From Pseudoalteromonas shioyasakiensis (GTDB lineage: Bacteria; Pseudomonadota; Gammaproteobacteria; Enterobacterales; Alteromonadaceae), in NCBI RefSeq assembly GCF_001550135.1, contig NZ_LRUE01000022.1, positions 213,389-277,388 on the forward strand: 64,000 nucleotides of DNA, in the 5' to 3' direction. Made by a program: the position numbers and the translations under genes. The notes under the pieces are model-generated. The model ran no database searches. It worked only from the letters and a program-made list of their open reading frames with translations, and was not told where the DNA came from. Numbering within the stretch: position 1 is the first letter of the stretch; every line of letters begins with the position of its first letter. Below are positions 9,263-18,156 of the stretch, in pieces.

Positions 9263-11089
9263 ATGCGATTATTAACGCTATTTTCACTGCTTTTTGTGGC
9301 GCTTCAAACCTATGGCAAAGAGCTAAACACACAAATTGCATTTATTCCCGATGTTCATTTTCACGATATCTATGCTGACTTTAGCCAAAGCGGCTTTAAA
9401 GGGGTAAAACTAGATAGCCAAACCAAACCCGTTGCAATTCGCAGTATGAAAGCACAGCTTCACTCAACGCGACTTTTTAATGAAAACTACTTTGCTCTGA
9501 TAGCGGCTTTAGATGATATTGCCGAACGCGGTGTGAAATTAGTCGCTTTACCCGGAGACTTTACTGACGATGGACAGCCCGCTCACCTAAAGGGGCTAAA
9601 AGCATTATTAAATGATTACACAAAACGCTACGACATGCGTTTTTTTGTTATTCCAGGAAACCATGATCCTGTTAAACCTATAAAAACCGCGGCAGGTAAG
9701 TCTGACTTTTTGAACGATGAAGGACGCGAAGTTGCTATCTTTAGCCCAGATCATAGAAACTGTAAAGCGTCACAGACCGACACTTTGTTTTGCGATGATG
9801 GCATTGCTCATGGTGGCTATCAAGAGATTGTCTCTGCTATGGCTGATTTTGGTTTAATGCCTAGTAGCCAAGATTTGCTTTGGCAAACACCTTTTACCAG
9901 TGATCATGCAGCCTTGTCAGAACGCCAATATAAACAGTGTAGCGAGGATAAACAACACTGTGCAATGCTCCCCGACACCAGTTATCTAGTGGAACCCGTT
10001 GCTGGATTGTGGCTTTTAGCCATAGATGCCAATGTGTATTTACCTGAGTTTAAAAACAACCAACTAACATTCAAAGGCTCTGGAAATGCTGGATACAATA
10101 AAGTACTTACTGAAAAACCATATTTAATAACTTGGATAAAGCAAATTGTGAGTGCAGCAAAAAAGCAAAATAAAACGCTTATTGCATTTAGCCATTTTCC
10201 GATGGGTGAGTTTTACGATCAACAAAGTGCATCGATTAAAGAGCTGTATGGCAGCGATGCTTTTCAGCTCACTAGAGAGCCAACCAGCAATACACAAGCG
10301 ACCTTAGCGGAAACTGGACTACGTTTGCATATAGGCGGCCATATGCATATGAATGACACCAGCTTGATTAAAACTGCAAAAAATACCCTTTATAACATTC
10401 AAGCTCCTTCAATAAGTGCATACCGTCCGGCATACAAATTGGTCAGCATCATAGGCAATGAAGCCAAAGTTGATACCGTACTTCTTGATTCTATTGCTGG
10501 CTTTGACACGCTATTTCCTGCCTATGAAAAAGAATACAGCTACTTAGCAGAGCATAATCCAGATGAGAAATGGCTTGCGGATATCCTAGATAGTGAAGAC
10601 TATCACCAGTTTACTTTGCGGCATCTCGCTGGCCTTACGCGTTGGCGTTTTATACCAAGGGAATGGCCGGAAAGTTTTAGAAGCGTGTTACTCTCATTCA
10701 GTTTCCACGAGCTATTAGGATTATACGACAGTCCAATAAATAAGCCTTTAACACAACACTCTGAGCGCGCGCTGAAAGGAGTCACTCTATTTGAGTTTAT
10801 ACGCGATTTTTATTTACTCAGAAATGCAGGGACTTTGGCATTTGAAGACATTCCTACAACACACCTAAAAGCATACAAAGTCATGGCCCAGCAACTAAAT
10901 ACAATGGGGCAATGTATACCCAAAGATGTGGGGAAAATAGCACAAATCGTTGATGTTTGTACGCTACAGATAGGTCTTAGCAAAGCGCTTATGATTTTTG
11001 AAAAGCTAGCAGATGGTGAAAACGATCGCTGCTTGATGATTGATCTAAACTTAAATGCAAACAAACCAGCAAAAGCATGTCGCCCTTAA
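9263..11089 (+). CDS. Secreted calcineurin-like metallophosphoesterase
   Basis: A 608-residue protein with a signal peptide (about 1-18) and the ordered motifs of a dinuclear metallophosphoesterase: PDVHFHD (Asp30, His32), LPGDFTDD, IPGNHDP, FSHFP and GGHMHMN. The catalytic domain occupies about residues 24-410; the C-terminal 200 residues have several cysteines and no domain I recognise. It is probably periplasmic or surface-exposed and removes phosphate from, or cleaves, an organic phosphoester. Position directly after a TonB receptor suggests it processes what that receptor imports or what the cell needs to solubilise. The exact substrate is not evident. Confidence 0.85.
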   Translation: MRLLTLFSLLFVALQTYGKELNTQIAFIPDVHFHDIYADFSQSGFKGVKLDSQTKPVAIRSMKAQLHSTRLFNENYFALIAALDDIAERGVKLVALPGDFTDDGQPAHLKGLKALLNDYTKRYDMRFFVIPGNHDPVKPIKTAAGKSDFLNDEGREVAIFSPDHRNCKASQTDTLFCDDGIAHGGYQEIVSAMADFGLMPSSQDLLWQTPFTSDHAALSERQYKQCSEDKQHCAMLPDTSYLVEPVAGLWLLAIDANVYLPEFKNNQLTFKGSGNAGYNKVLTEKPYLITWIKQIVSAAKKQNKTLIAFSHFPMGEFYDQQSASIKELYGSDAFQLTREPTSNTQATLAETGLRLHIGGHMHMNDTSLIKTAKNTLYNIQAPSISAYRPAYKLVSIIGNEAKVDTVLLDSIAGFDTLFPAYEKEYSYLAEHNPDEKWLADILDSEDYHQFTLRHLAGLTRWRFIPREWPESFRSVLLSFSFHELLGLYDSPINKPLTQHSERALKGVTLFEFIRDFYLLRNAGTLAFEDIPTTHLKAYKVMAQQLNTMGQCIPKDVGKIAQIVDVCTLQIGLSKALMIFEKLADGENDRCLMIDLNLNANKPAKACRP

Positions 11090-11090
11090 T

Positions 11091-11120
11091 AAAAAAGGCA
11101 CCTTAATAGGTGCCATTTTT
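11091..11120. terminator. Bidirectional terminator
   Basis: Stem GGCACCT (11097-11103) / AGGTGCC (11108-11114) with a TAAT loop, an A-run before and a T-run after. It lies between convergent phosphoesterase and M14 peptidase genes. Confidence 0.8.
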
Positions 11121-11134
11121 ATTGTGCTTAGTCA

Positions 11135-13813
11135 TTACTGAGCATGTGCTGCAGCGCGGAAAATCGTGTTAGTTAACAGAACATTCATGCCCTCAAGGTA
11201 AGCACGGTAGGTTGGTGACTGTGTAAAGCCTATCACCATGCCTTTGCCTTGCGGTTGATGAACAAGCAATGGCTTATACGCAAGCTGTGCTTTATTTTGC
11301 TGCCATAGATAACCACTTGCTAGCACATCATCTTTACCTGTAAACCAGGCTAAGTTTTTACCTGAGTTCAGTTTTATTGGCGTGTAAATATCATTACCGT
11401 AAGCTACCGCAACAAGGTCTTTATCAACCCCTGCGGTTAACCAATGCTCTTGGTCTACTTCAACATTTGCAAGTACACCAGCTACATAGTCTGGCGATGT
11501 GTGTGGCTCAATGCTCGCTGCTTTTAAATCATCGCGAGAATTGAATAACTGCCCTGCCACTTTACTGCTTTTATCATCATTGCTACTTGCTTTATCTTCT
11601 CGGTAAGCTTGCTCGCGTTTAACATCTAACAAACCGTAATCAGCATTAGTGGTAAAGCGGTTAGCATTACCGAGGGCAATTAACACGCCACCCGCTTCAA
11701 CCCAGCTTTTTAAATTAGCCGCCCCCGATTTACCGAGTGCTTGCTCGTAATTACCTTCTGGTAAAATAAGCACTTGGTAATCACTTAAATCAGCCCAAGC
11801 AAGCATGGCTGTGCGAATAGCGGTTACCGGGTAGCCAAGCTGTCTTTCGATAACAAAACGAGTGTTACCGGCGCTTAGCTCACGAGTGGCTGCATCCCAT
11901 GCAATCGCCACTTTAGGTGCAACCATAGGCACTGTTTTGTTACTACCAAAGCTTGGGCCTTCAATCACCCAACTTGAATCAACACCATCAACAATTGCAC
12001 CAGTTTGCTCGGCAATTTGGCTAATTTTAGTCAGTAAGTCTTTATCGTTTAGACGTTTTTCGATTACTAAGCTACCCGCTGGGTAGTTAGTTTTATCACC
12101 TAATACAAATGCTTGATCAGCACTTTTCAGTTTAATGCCAGCTTGCAGTGCTGCTGTTAAAAAGCGTGCTGCGGCCGTATCACCCCAAGCAACAATATAA
12201 GCCACTGAGGCTTCTGGATTATTCACTTTACCAAGCAATGTGTCGTCGGCCTGAACAGCTTTGCTATCTGCGCTAACTGCGCGACCACAACTATCGCTAT
12301 CAACATTAAACATCATCGGCAGTGACCAACCTGTGACATCGTAAATTTCATCACCTAGGTTACGAGCACGACGTCTTTCTTGCTCTTTTACAAATGCTTC
12401 AGCCATATCTACTTGGTCTGTAAATGTGGTACGTACAAATACCCCGCGTGGCTGTGCGGTATCAATAAAATAGCTACCCGCTTTATACTTAACGCCACAG
12501 GCTTTGAAGTCTTCAGTTGCTTGTTTAACTTCAACACCATGCTCAGCCATTAAGGTGGCGAGTCTATGAGCGCCTTCACGGTTACTTTGCTTAGGTAAAA
12601 TATAAACTCGCTCTTTGCTATCTTTACCCGAATCAATTGCATCAACTTGATATTGATAAAAGTCACCTAGTAGTTTTTCACGTTGGTTGGCAGCCCCTTC
12701 GGCGGTCGAAATTGAGGCCACAAACTGACGCTTTACAGTATTAAAATAGGTGAGTAGTTCACCGGTATTTTTCTCAAATACATGACCACGCGCAGAGCCT
12801 ACTTCGTAAGTTGATGCTGATGCACCATAAAAAACAGGCCAGCTATCACCGTAGCCTGGGTAAAAGGCATCAAAAATTTCACGGGTAAAATAATCAAAGC
12901 CAAATTCATCAAAATACTTCGCATGATTTTGCCCAATCGCATCCATGTTAGCGATTTGAGTTTTCGTCATATGCGGGTTAAATGGCTGAGCAGCCGGTGC
13001 AAAGTAGTAAGATTGGTCGCCGCCCATTTCATGAATATCAACCACCACTTGTGGTTTATATTTATTGATTGCAGCCACTCTGCCCTTACTTTCAGGCTGA
13101 GTAAGCGCTAACCAATCACGGTTCATATCAAACAAATAATGATTTGTTCGGCCTCTTGGCCATGGCTCATTATGCTCTGCACTTAACCTATCTGCACTGT
13201 GCTCAAGACCTACGGTCGCATAATAACGAGTAACAAAGCGCTCACGACCATCAGGATTTTGTAGTGGGTCGATAAACACCACTGTGTTATCTAAAATTTT
13301 GCTGTTAATGGCATCATTCGGGGCTGCGAGTAAGTGATATGCAGTAAATAATGCAGCATCGGTTGAGCTAATTTCATTACCGTGCACTGCATACTGAAGC
13401 CACACAGACGTCGGTAAATTTTTAATTAGCGACTTAGCTTCTTTTTCAGAGGTGATACGCGGATCAGCCAAAGCTTGGGTGTTATTGGCGAGAGTTTCTA
13501 ATGAGCGAATATGCTCCGCAGTGCCAACCGCCGCATAAACCAGTTCACGACCTTCCCAGCTGTTTGCGTACTTAAACACTTTAATACGATCAGGTGCAGC
13601 TTGCTCTAAAGCGCTAAGATAACGACGCATATCGTTGTAATTGGTGATGCGCTCACCTACATCGTATCCGAGTACTTGTTTAAATGTTGGTATTTGCTGA
13701 TTATAAGCCGTACCCGGCCACATTGCTTCGGTATTCGCTGCACTGGCATTAAAGCTTGCCGTTATTGCCACAACACTCACTGAAATGGCTTTTATTATTT
13801 GTTTGGCGCTCAT
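11135..13813 (-). CDS. Secreted M14-family zinc carboxypeptidase-like protein
   Basis: An 892-residue exported peptidase. I chose the ATG at 13813 (GGGA upstream, then a clean signal peptide ending NASA) over an in-frame TTG four codons earlier. The M14 catalytic domain covers about residues 45-380, with the zinc-binding pair in VHGNEISS and a further His/Glu motif DIHEMGG. The C-terminal half (about 400-890) resembles the glutamine-amidotransferase-like extension of large M14 proteins of marine bacteria. M14 enzymes usually release C-terminal residues from peptides. Its neighbour on the same strand is an S46 dipeptidyl-peptidase gene, so the pair may digest imported or environmental peptides, although a terminator separates them. 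Large members of this subfamily are mostly uncharacterised. Confidence 0.82.
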   Translation of the reverse strand: MSAKQIIKAISVSVVAITASFNASAANTEAMWPGTAYNQQIPTFKQVLGYDVGERITNYNDMRRYLSALEQAAPDRIKVFKYANSWEGRELVYAAVGTAEHIRSLETLANNTQALADPRITSEKEAKSLIKNLPTSVWLQYAVHGNEISSTDAALFTAYHLLAAPNDAINSKILDNTVVFIDPLQNPDGRERFVTRYYATVGLEHSADRLSAEHNEPWPRGRTNHYLFDMNRDWLALTQPESKGRVAAINKYKPQVVVDIHEMGGDQSYYFAPAAQPFNPHMTKTQIANMDAIGQNHAKYFDEFGFDYFTREIFDAFYPGYGDSWPVFYGASASTYEVGSARGHVFEKNTGELLTYFNTVKRQFVASISTAEGAANQREKLLGDFYQYQVDAIDSGKDSKERVYILPKQSNREGAHRLATLMAEHGVEVKQATEDFKACGVKYKAGSYFIDTAQPRGVFVRTTFTDQVDMAEAFVKEQERRRARNLGDEIYDVTGWSLPMMFNVDSDSCGRAVSADSKAVQADDTLLGKVNNPEASVAYIVAWGDTAAARFLTAALQAGIKLKSADQAFVLGDKTNYPAGSLVIEKRLNDKDLLTKISQIAEQTGAIVDGVDSSWVIEGPSFGSNKTVPMVAPKVAIAWDAATRELSAGNTRFVIERQLGYPVTAIRTAMLAWADLSDYQVLILPEGNYEQALGKSGAANLKSWVEAGGVLIALGNANRFTTNADYGLLDVKREQAYREDKASSNDDKSSKVAGQLFNSRDDLKAASIEPHTSPDYVAGVLANVEVDQEHWLTAGVDKDLVAVAYGNDIYTPIKLNSGKNLAWFTGKDDVLASGYLWQQNKAQLAYKPLLVHQPQGKGMVIGFTQSPTYRAYLEGMNVLLTNTIFRAAAHAQ

Positions 13814-13906
13814 TATTTTTCCCAAGTAAAAGTATCTGTTTTGTACATTACAAAAGTATTGAAAATAAACAAATTAAAAACGTTAGATTGGCAAAAATTA
13901 AAGACA

Positions 13907-13934
13907 TAAAAAAACCGCAGCGATTGCTGCGGTT
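13907..13934 (-). terminator. Rho-independent terminator after S46 peptidase gene
   Basis: Reading the minus strand, stem AACCGCAG / CTGCGGTT (13927-13934 with 13913-13920), 6-nt loop, followed by a run of seven T. Confidence 0.85.
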
Positions 13935-13952
13935 ATTATTAACATAGCGGAG

Positions 13953-16199
13953 CTATTTAACTAGGGTCATTTCATCAAGTAGGTAACCTGCGTTATCAAC
14001 TTCTTCCATTAACCAAAGCATGTATCGAATATCAACGTGAATAGCACGGGTAATTTTGGCGTTAAAGTACCAATCTTTGGTGATTGATTCATAAGTCGAG
14101 TCAAAATTAAGGCCCACTAATTCACCTTTACCATTCATGACTGGCGAACCTGAGTTACCACCTGTGGTATCAGCGCTACTTAAAAAGTTGACTGGTACTG
14201 AGTTAACTTCTAGAGGTTTAGCTGCCTGTGACTCACAACCAAAGCTGAATAAACTACAGCTGACACCAGGCAAACCTAAGTCACCGCGATAGTACGCGCC
14301 AAACGCTTGCTTTTTGTAAGCTTCAAGTACTTTATCGGTAACAACAAATGGCTTTTCGCCAGTGTGTTTAGCCACTAAACCACGTAGTGATGTAAAAGGT
14401 GTTTTATAAACAGCATCTGCCGCTGGGTAACCATCAACTTGTGCATAGCTTACGCGTAATGTGCCATTTGCATCTGGGTAAACTGGCTTACCTTTAGCGT
14501 TATTGAAAGCGATCACGGCTTGCATATACTGCGGGCGAATTTCTGCTAAGCGACCCGCCATTTCTTTTTTATCAGCTTCTTGTGCCATGTTGGTATCGTA
14601 TAGAGCAACAGCTAACTTTATGAATGGATCGTTTGATGCTTCAAACTCTGCTACAGATTTACCAATCCAGTTAACACGTGCTTCTACATCTGTAAGCTCT
14701 GTATTAGCATAAAAAGAAGCAATAATCGCATCAAGCTCAGCTTGTGTTGTGGTATCTGTAATACCTAAGCCGTCGTTTAATGCCGCAACTTGCGCTGCTT
14801 TATCTTGCGCTAAATAGTTACCTAAGTAGCTTAACCATAAGGCTTTATCGACTTCAGGCGTAAACTGTTTTTGTAAACGCTCTAAACGCGCTTTAAGCAT
14901 AGGAAGATCGCGCTCTTGATAACCCATTTCGCGCTCTGCATTAGGCTTTTCACTTTCTTTAGCTAAGCGGTATAAACGAATTGCCGTACTTAATAAGTCT
15001 GCGCGTTTTGCGTAATCAAAGTAAAAATGGCTTTGTTGCTGTGCGTGCGCTTCTACTAATAATGACTTTAATGCGTGATATGAATCTGCGTAAGCTTTAC
15101 GCTCAGCACTTTGTGCAAACCAAGCTAAGTATTCTTGTTCTTGCGCAGCTTTAATAACCGGAATATCCGTTACTTTAAAACCATCTTGTAAGCCTTCCAG
15201 TTTCTTTAAACGATTGTTAGTGCTTTTTACACGAGAGGCATATTTAACTTGTGCTTGCTCATCGCCTTTGCTCTGCTTGGCAATCACATCAAGAGTCATG
15301 TTGTAAGTATTTAGCAATGTCGGGTAATACCAACTCGCTGAATAATTTACTTCATCTGCTAGTTTATAGCGGCTAGTGCGACCAGGGTAACCTGCCACCA
15401 GCACACCATCGCCTAAGCTTACGCCGCTCGCATTCACTTTTAAGAACGACTTTGGCTCATAAGGTACGTTATCTTCGCTGTAATCAGCAGGTTTTCCATC
15501 TTTACCAACATAACCACGTACAAAGGTAAAATCGGCCGTATGACGTGGGTATTCAAAGTTATCGATGTCACCACCAAAGTTACCCAGCGCTTCTGCCGGA
15601 GCATACACTAAGCGCACATCTTTGATCATCAGTTGCTTGATCATAAAGTACTCTAAGCCATGGTGGAAATCACGTACCGTACAACGGTAGTTAGGATCTG
15701 ACTCACACTCACTGATCAAGGCTTTGCGGTTTGCTTGAATCGCTTCATAACGGTCTTTGCCGTGTAGATCTGCAGGTAAGTTACCCAATACGCGATCTGT
15801 TACATCATCCACTTGTTCAGTTACATACAAACGCTCTTGCGGGCCTGCTGGTAATTCTTTTGACAAGTCAGCTGCTAAAAAGCCTTTTTCAATTAAGTTA
15901 TTTTCTGGTGTGCTGTTATTTTGAATCGCACCATAAGCACAGTGATGATTAGTTACCGCTAAGCCTTTTGGTGACACAAATGACGCAGAGCAATAGCCTA
16001 AACCAACCACTGCATTGAGTGGATATTGGTTAAGATCTGCCACTTGTGAAGCCGGTAACTCAATACCAACGCGGTCAAACTCGCTTTGTAATTGTTTTAA
16101 TTGATGCGGTTGCCACTGCCCTTCATCAGCGTGTGCGCTACCTACAGCGACAACACCCATAAGTGCTAATGAAGTAGTAATAATATTTTTTTTAATCAT
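13953..16199 (-). CDS. S46-family dipeptidyl peptidase, DPP11-like (Asp/Glu-specific)
   Basis: A 748-residue secreted serine peptidase of the S46 family, which removes N-terminal dipeptides. Signal peptide about 1-24. The triad is visible as His86 in TNHHCAYG, the Asp of GGDIDNFEYPRH and Ser683 in TGGNSGSPV. The specificity residue 18 positions after the catalytic Ser is Ser701 (NFDST); in the family Gly there marks DPP7 and Arg/Ser marks DPP11, so preference for Asp/Glu at P1 is inferred. Length fits the family (about 710-750). It lies beside an M14 peptidase gene on the same strand but has its own terminator. Confidence 0.88.
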   Translation of the reverse strand: MIKKNIITTSLALMGVVAVGSAHADEGQWQPHQLKQLQSEFDRVGIELPASQVADLNQYPLNAVVGLGYCSASFVSPKGLAVTNHHCAYGAIQNNSTPENNLIEKGFLAADLSKELPAGPQERLYVTEQVDDVTDRVLGNLPADLHGKDRYEAIQANRKALISECESDPNYRCTVRDFHHGLEYFMIKQLMIKDVRLVYAPAEALGNFGGDIDNFEYPRHTADFTFVRGYVGKDGKPADYSEDNVPYEPKSFLKVNASGVSLGDGVLVAGYPGRTSRYKLADEVNYSASWYYPTLLNTYNMTLDVIAKQSKGDEQAQVKYASRVKSTNNRLKKLEGLQDGFKVTDIPVIKAAQEQEYLAWFAQSAERKAYADSYHALKSLLVEAHAQQQSHFYFDYAKRADLLSTAIRLYRLAKESEKPNAEREMGYQERDLPMLKARLERLQKQFTPEVDKALWLSYLGNYLAQDKAAQVAALNDGLGITDTTTQAELDAIIASFYANTELTDVEARVNWIGKSVAEFEASNDPFIKLAVALYDTNMAQEADKKEMAGRLAEIRPQYMQAVIAFNNAKGKPVYPDANGTLRVSYAQVDGYPAADAVYKTPFTSLRGLVAKHTGEKPFVVTDKVLEAYKKQAFGAYYRGDLGLPGVSCSLFSFGCESQAAKPLEVNSVPVNFLSSADTTGGNSGSPVMNGKGELVGLNFDSTYESITKDWYFNAKITRAIHVDIRYMLWLMEEVDNAGYLLDEMTLVK

Positions 16200-16327
16200 G
16201 TTAATCCCAGTCAGTGCAAAGCACTATTCCATTGTTGCCTTAAAAAATCGCGCTAAGACTACCATAACCTTGATTGAGTAAAGGGATATTGCGATTAAAT
16301 ACGATTGGAGAGTAAAAATAGAGGAGA

Positions 16328-16366
16328 GAAAAAGCTCCTACCGTAAGAATGCAGTTAGCAGGAGCA
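16328..16366 (-). terminator. Terminator-like hairpin after ydcH-like gene
   Basis: On the minus strand GCTCCT (16360-16365) pairs with AGGAGC (16334-16339) across a 20-nt loop and is followed by TTTTTC. Confidence 0.6.
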
Positions 16367-16382
16367 TTATTCGATTCATTTA

Positions 16383-16625
16383 TTAAGCATTGGCTTTTAA
16401 AAAGTCATAAAGTTCATCTTTTAGCACGGCGCGTTGATGCTTCTTTTCATGCATGTCCGCATCTTCGATTGGAGAGTCTTGCAACTCAAGAGAGCGAATT
16501 TCTTTATCCATATCATCGTAACGTTGCATGGTTTTCTTGAAGTGAGCATCGTGTTTCGCGAGGCTATGGATTAATTCATTAAACTCTGGGAATTCATTCA
16601 ATAACGAGTGTTTTTCGCCTAACAT
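16383..16625 (-). CDS. YdcH family (DUF465) small coiled-coil protein
   Basis: An 80-residue, charged, mostly helical protein with the DUF465/YdcH pattern (FPEFNELIHSLAKHDAHF, then a second helix rich in Glu/Lys ending ELYDFLKA). I use the ATG at 16625, which has AAGGAG six nt upstream, rather than the TTG two codons earlier, which touches that ribosome-binding site. Family function is unknown; members are common single genes in proteobacteria. It has its own terminator and sits between the peptidase and two-component genes without obvious linkage. Confidence 0.82.
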   Translation of the reverse strand: MLGEKHSLLNEFPEFNELIHSLAKHDAHFKKTMQRYDDMDKEIRSLELQDSPIEDADMHEKKHQRAVLKDELYDFLKANA

Positions 16626-16810
16626 GGGCAACTCCTTTAGCTAGAATTTAAGTTCAATTTCACTGTACCACTGCAACATACAGAGTCAACGCAGTAACCT
16701 TGTCCGAGATCAATAATCACAACGATTCAGAAAATATAGCGTTTAAACTAGAAATTTCCGTTTTTGATAACTTAAGCAATTGATAAACAGCATACAAAAC
16801 GGGAATGGAT

Positions 16811-17449
16811 TTACCCTATGTCATCAATAAGAATCACCCCTTTTTCAAGAGCCAGTTTAGTAATTTGAATTTGCGAAGTTAAATTCAGTTTGCTCATAAT
16901 GCTGGCACGATGAACATGAGCCGTTTTAGGCATTATATCAATTACCTGTGAAACTTGTTTCGCATTAAAGCCCTGTGCAAGTAACTTAAAAACCTCTAAT
17001 TCTCTTGGCGTCAGTTTGTTTAATACACTGTCAGTTTTTTGAGGTTTTAAGAAATGCGTGTTAATTGAAGGGCTTAAAAATAATTGGTTTTTAAAGATAG
17101 AATGTATTGCTGTTATTAACTCTTCAGCTGCATCTCGCTTAGATAGATAAGCATCAACACCTAAATCTAGCGCTCTTTGAATATAAGACTTTTCCTCATA
17201 CATACTCAAAATTATACGCTTAGCACTTGGTAGCTTATTGCCAATTAGTTGAGAAACTTCTAACCCATTTCTATCTGGCAGCGAAATATCGATGACGAAG
17301 CAATCTATATCAATATCACCTAAGTTTTGTAGACACTCACTGTAACTACTTGCTTCAAAGCTAACTTGCCAATCAGGATCTTCTTCTTCGATGAGAGCCT
17401 TAAAACCTTCCCTTACCATTTGATGATCGTCAATAAGCGCAAATTTCAT
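16811..17449 (-). CDS. NarL/UhpA-type response regulator
   Basis: A 212-residue two-component regulator: receiver domain at about 1-120 with acidic pocket DDH (7-9), phospho-acceptor Asp54 (FVIDISLPDRNG) and Lys of YLSKRD; LuxR-type helix-turn-helix at about 145-205 (LTPRELEVFKLLAQGFNAKQ). It is divergent from an unknown protein and a MASE1 histidine kinase of the matching HisKA_3 class, so these probably form one system, with the 144-nt gap at 17450-17593 as the shared control region. Target genes are not evident beyond possible autoregulation. Confidence 0.9.
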   Translation of the reverse strand: MKFALIDDHQMVREGFKALIEEEDPDWQVSFEASSYSECLQNLGDIDIDCFVIDISLPDRNGLEVSQLIGNKLPSAKRIILSMYEEKSYIQRALDLGVDAYLSKRDAAEELITAIHSIFKNQLFLSPSINTHFLKPQKTDSVLNKLTPRELEVFKLLAQGFNAKQVSQVIDIMPKTAHVHRASIMSKLNLTSQIQITKLALEKGVILIDDIG

Positions 17450-17593
17450 AACAACTCCATGTATTGATTAATCCCATTATAACGCGGGAGTGGATTACTA
17501 AGGTAAGAAAAATTCTTATAAGCCTAAGAAAAGTGGAAGTAATTTTATTGTTTATCTCCTTGTAAGCTTACCCAAAATGACAAGGAAATAGCC

Positions 17594-18139
17594 ATGAAAA
17601 AGATCGCAGGGGAAACAAGCCACTTTCAAAACATCACCGTATTACTACATTACATTGGCGAGTCAAATTATCGTATTGAGTGGACAAGTAAAATGACAAA
17701 AGGCTCTACTAACCTAGTCAAAACAGGTAAAAATAAATATGTAGTCATGCGTAAATGGCCAGAATCAAAAGCCTTAGCTAATGTTACGGCTAACTTCACT
17801 TCACGAAATGCCGCGTTTGTTCATTTCATTAAAAATGTAGACATAATTAAAAGTAATGACGAGACCATCAATAAAGCAAAACAGCAATGTTTAGATTATT
17901 TTACTCAGTGCGAGCATATCAAGCCGGTAACCAAAACAGCTTTCCCTAAACCACGCTTGCAAGGAGCTTTAGGTCGTGAAGTGATTGTAAAACATAAGCG
18001 TAATATGTCAGATATTGCTAAAGGGCATTTATTACAACTCATTGGAAATAAAGCTGAAATTCAAGTTACACAACGTTATACTTTGTGTAACCCTAGCGCC
18101 AAACAACAGTTTGATACGACGCAAGTTTATATATTATAA
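17594..18139 (+). CDS. Unrecognised 181-aa protein coupled to a two-component system
   Basis: I do not recognise this family. The protein is basic and mixed alpha/beta in character, without a signal peptide or membrane helix, so it is probably cytoplasmic. It has three cysteines (about 109, 116 and 168) and ends in a hydrophobic tail TTQVYIL. The ATG follows an AAGGAA ribosome-binding site. It ends 17 nt before the MASE1 kinase gene on the same strand, which makes co-transcription likely, and it is divergent from the response regulator gene. It could be an accessory protein, a ligand-side component or a target of the system; none of these can be decided from sequence. Confidence 0.7.
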   Translation: MKKIAGETSHFQNITVLLHYIGESNYRIEWTSKMTKGSTNLVKTGKNKYVVMRKWPESKALANVTANFTSRNAAFVHFIKNVDIIKSNDETINKAKQQCLDYFTQCEHIKPVTKTAFPKPRLQGALGREVIVKHKRNMSDIAKGHLLQLIGNKAEIQVTQRYTLCNPSAKQQFDTTQVYIL

Positions 18140-18156
18140 AAAGGTTATGCTTACTC

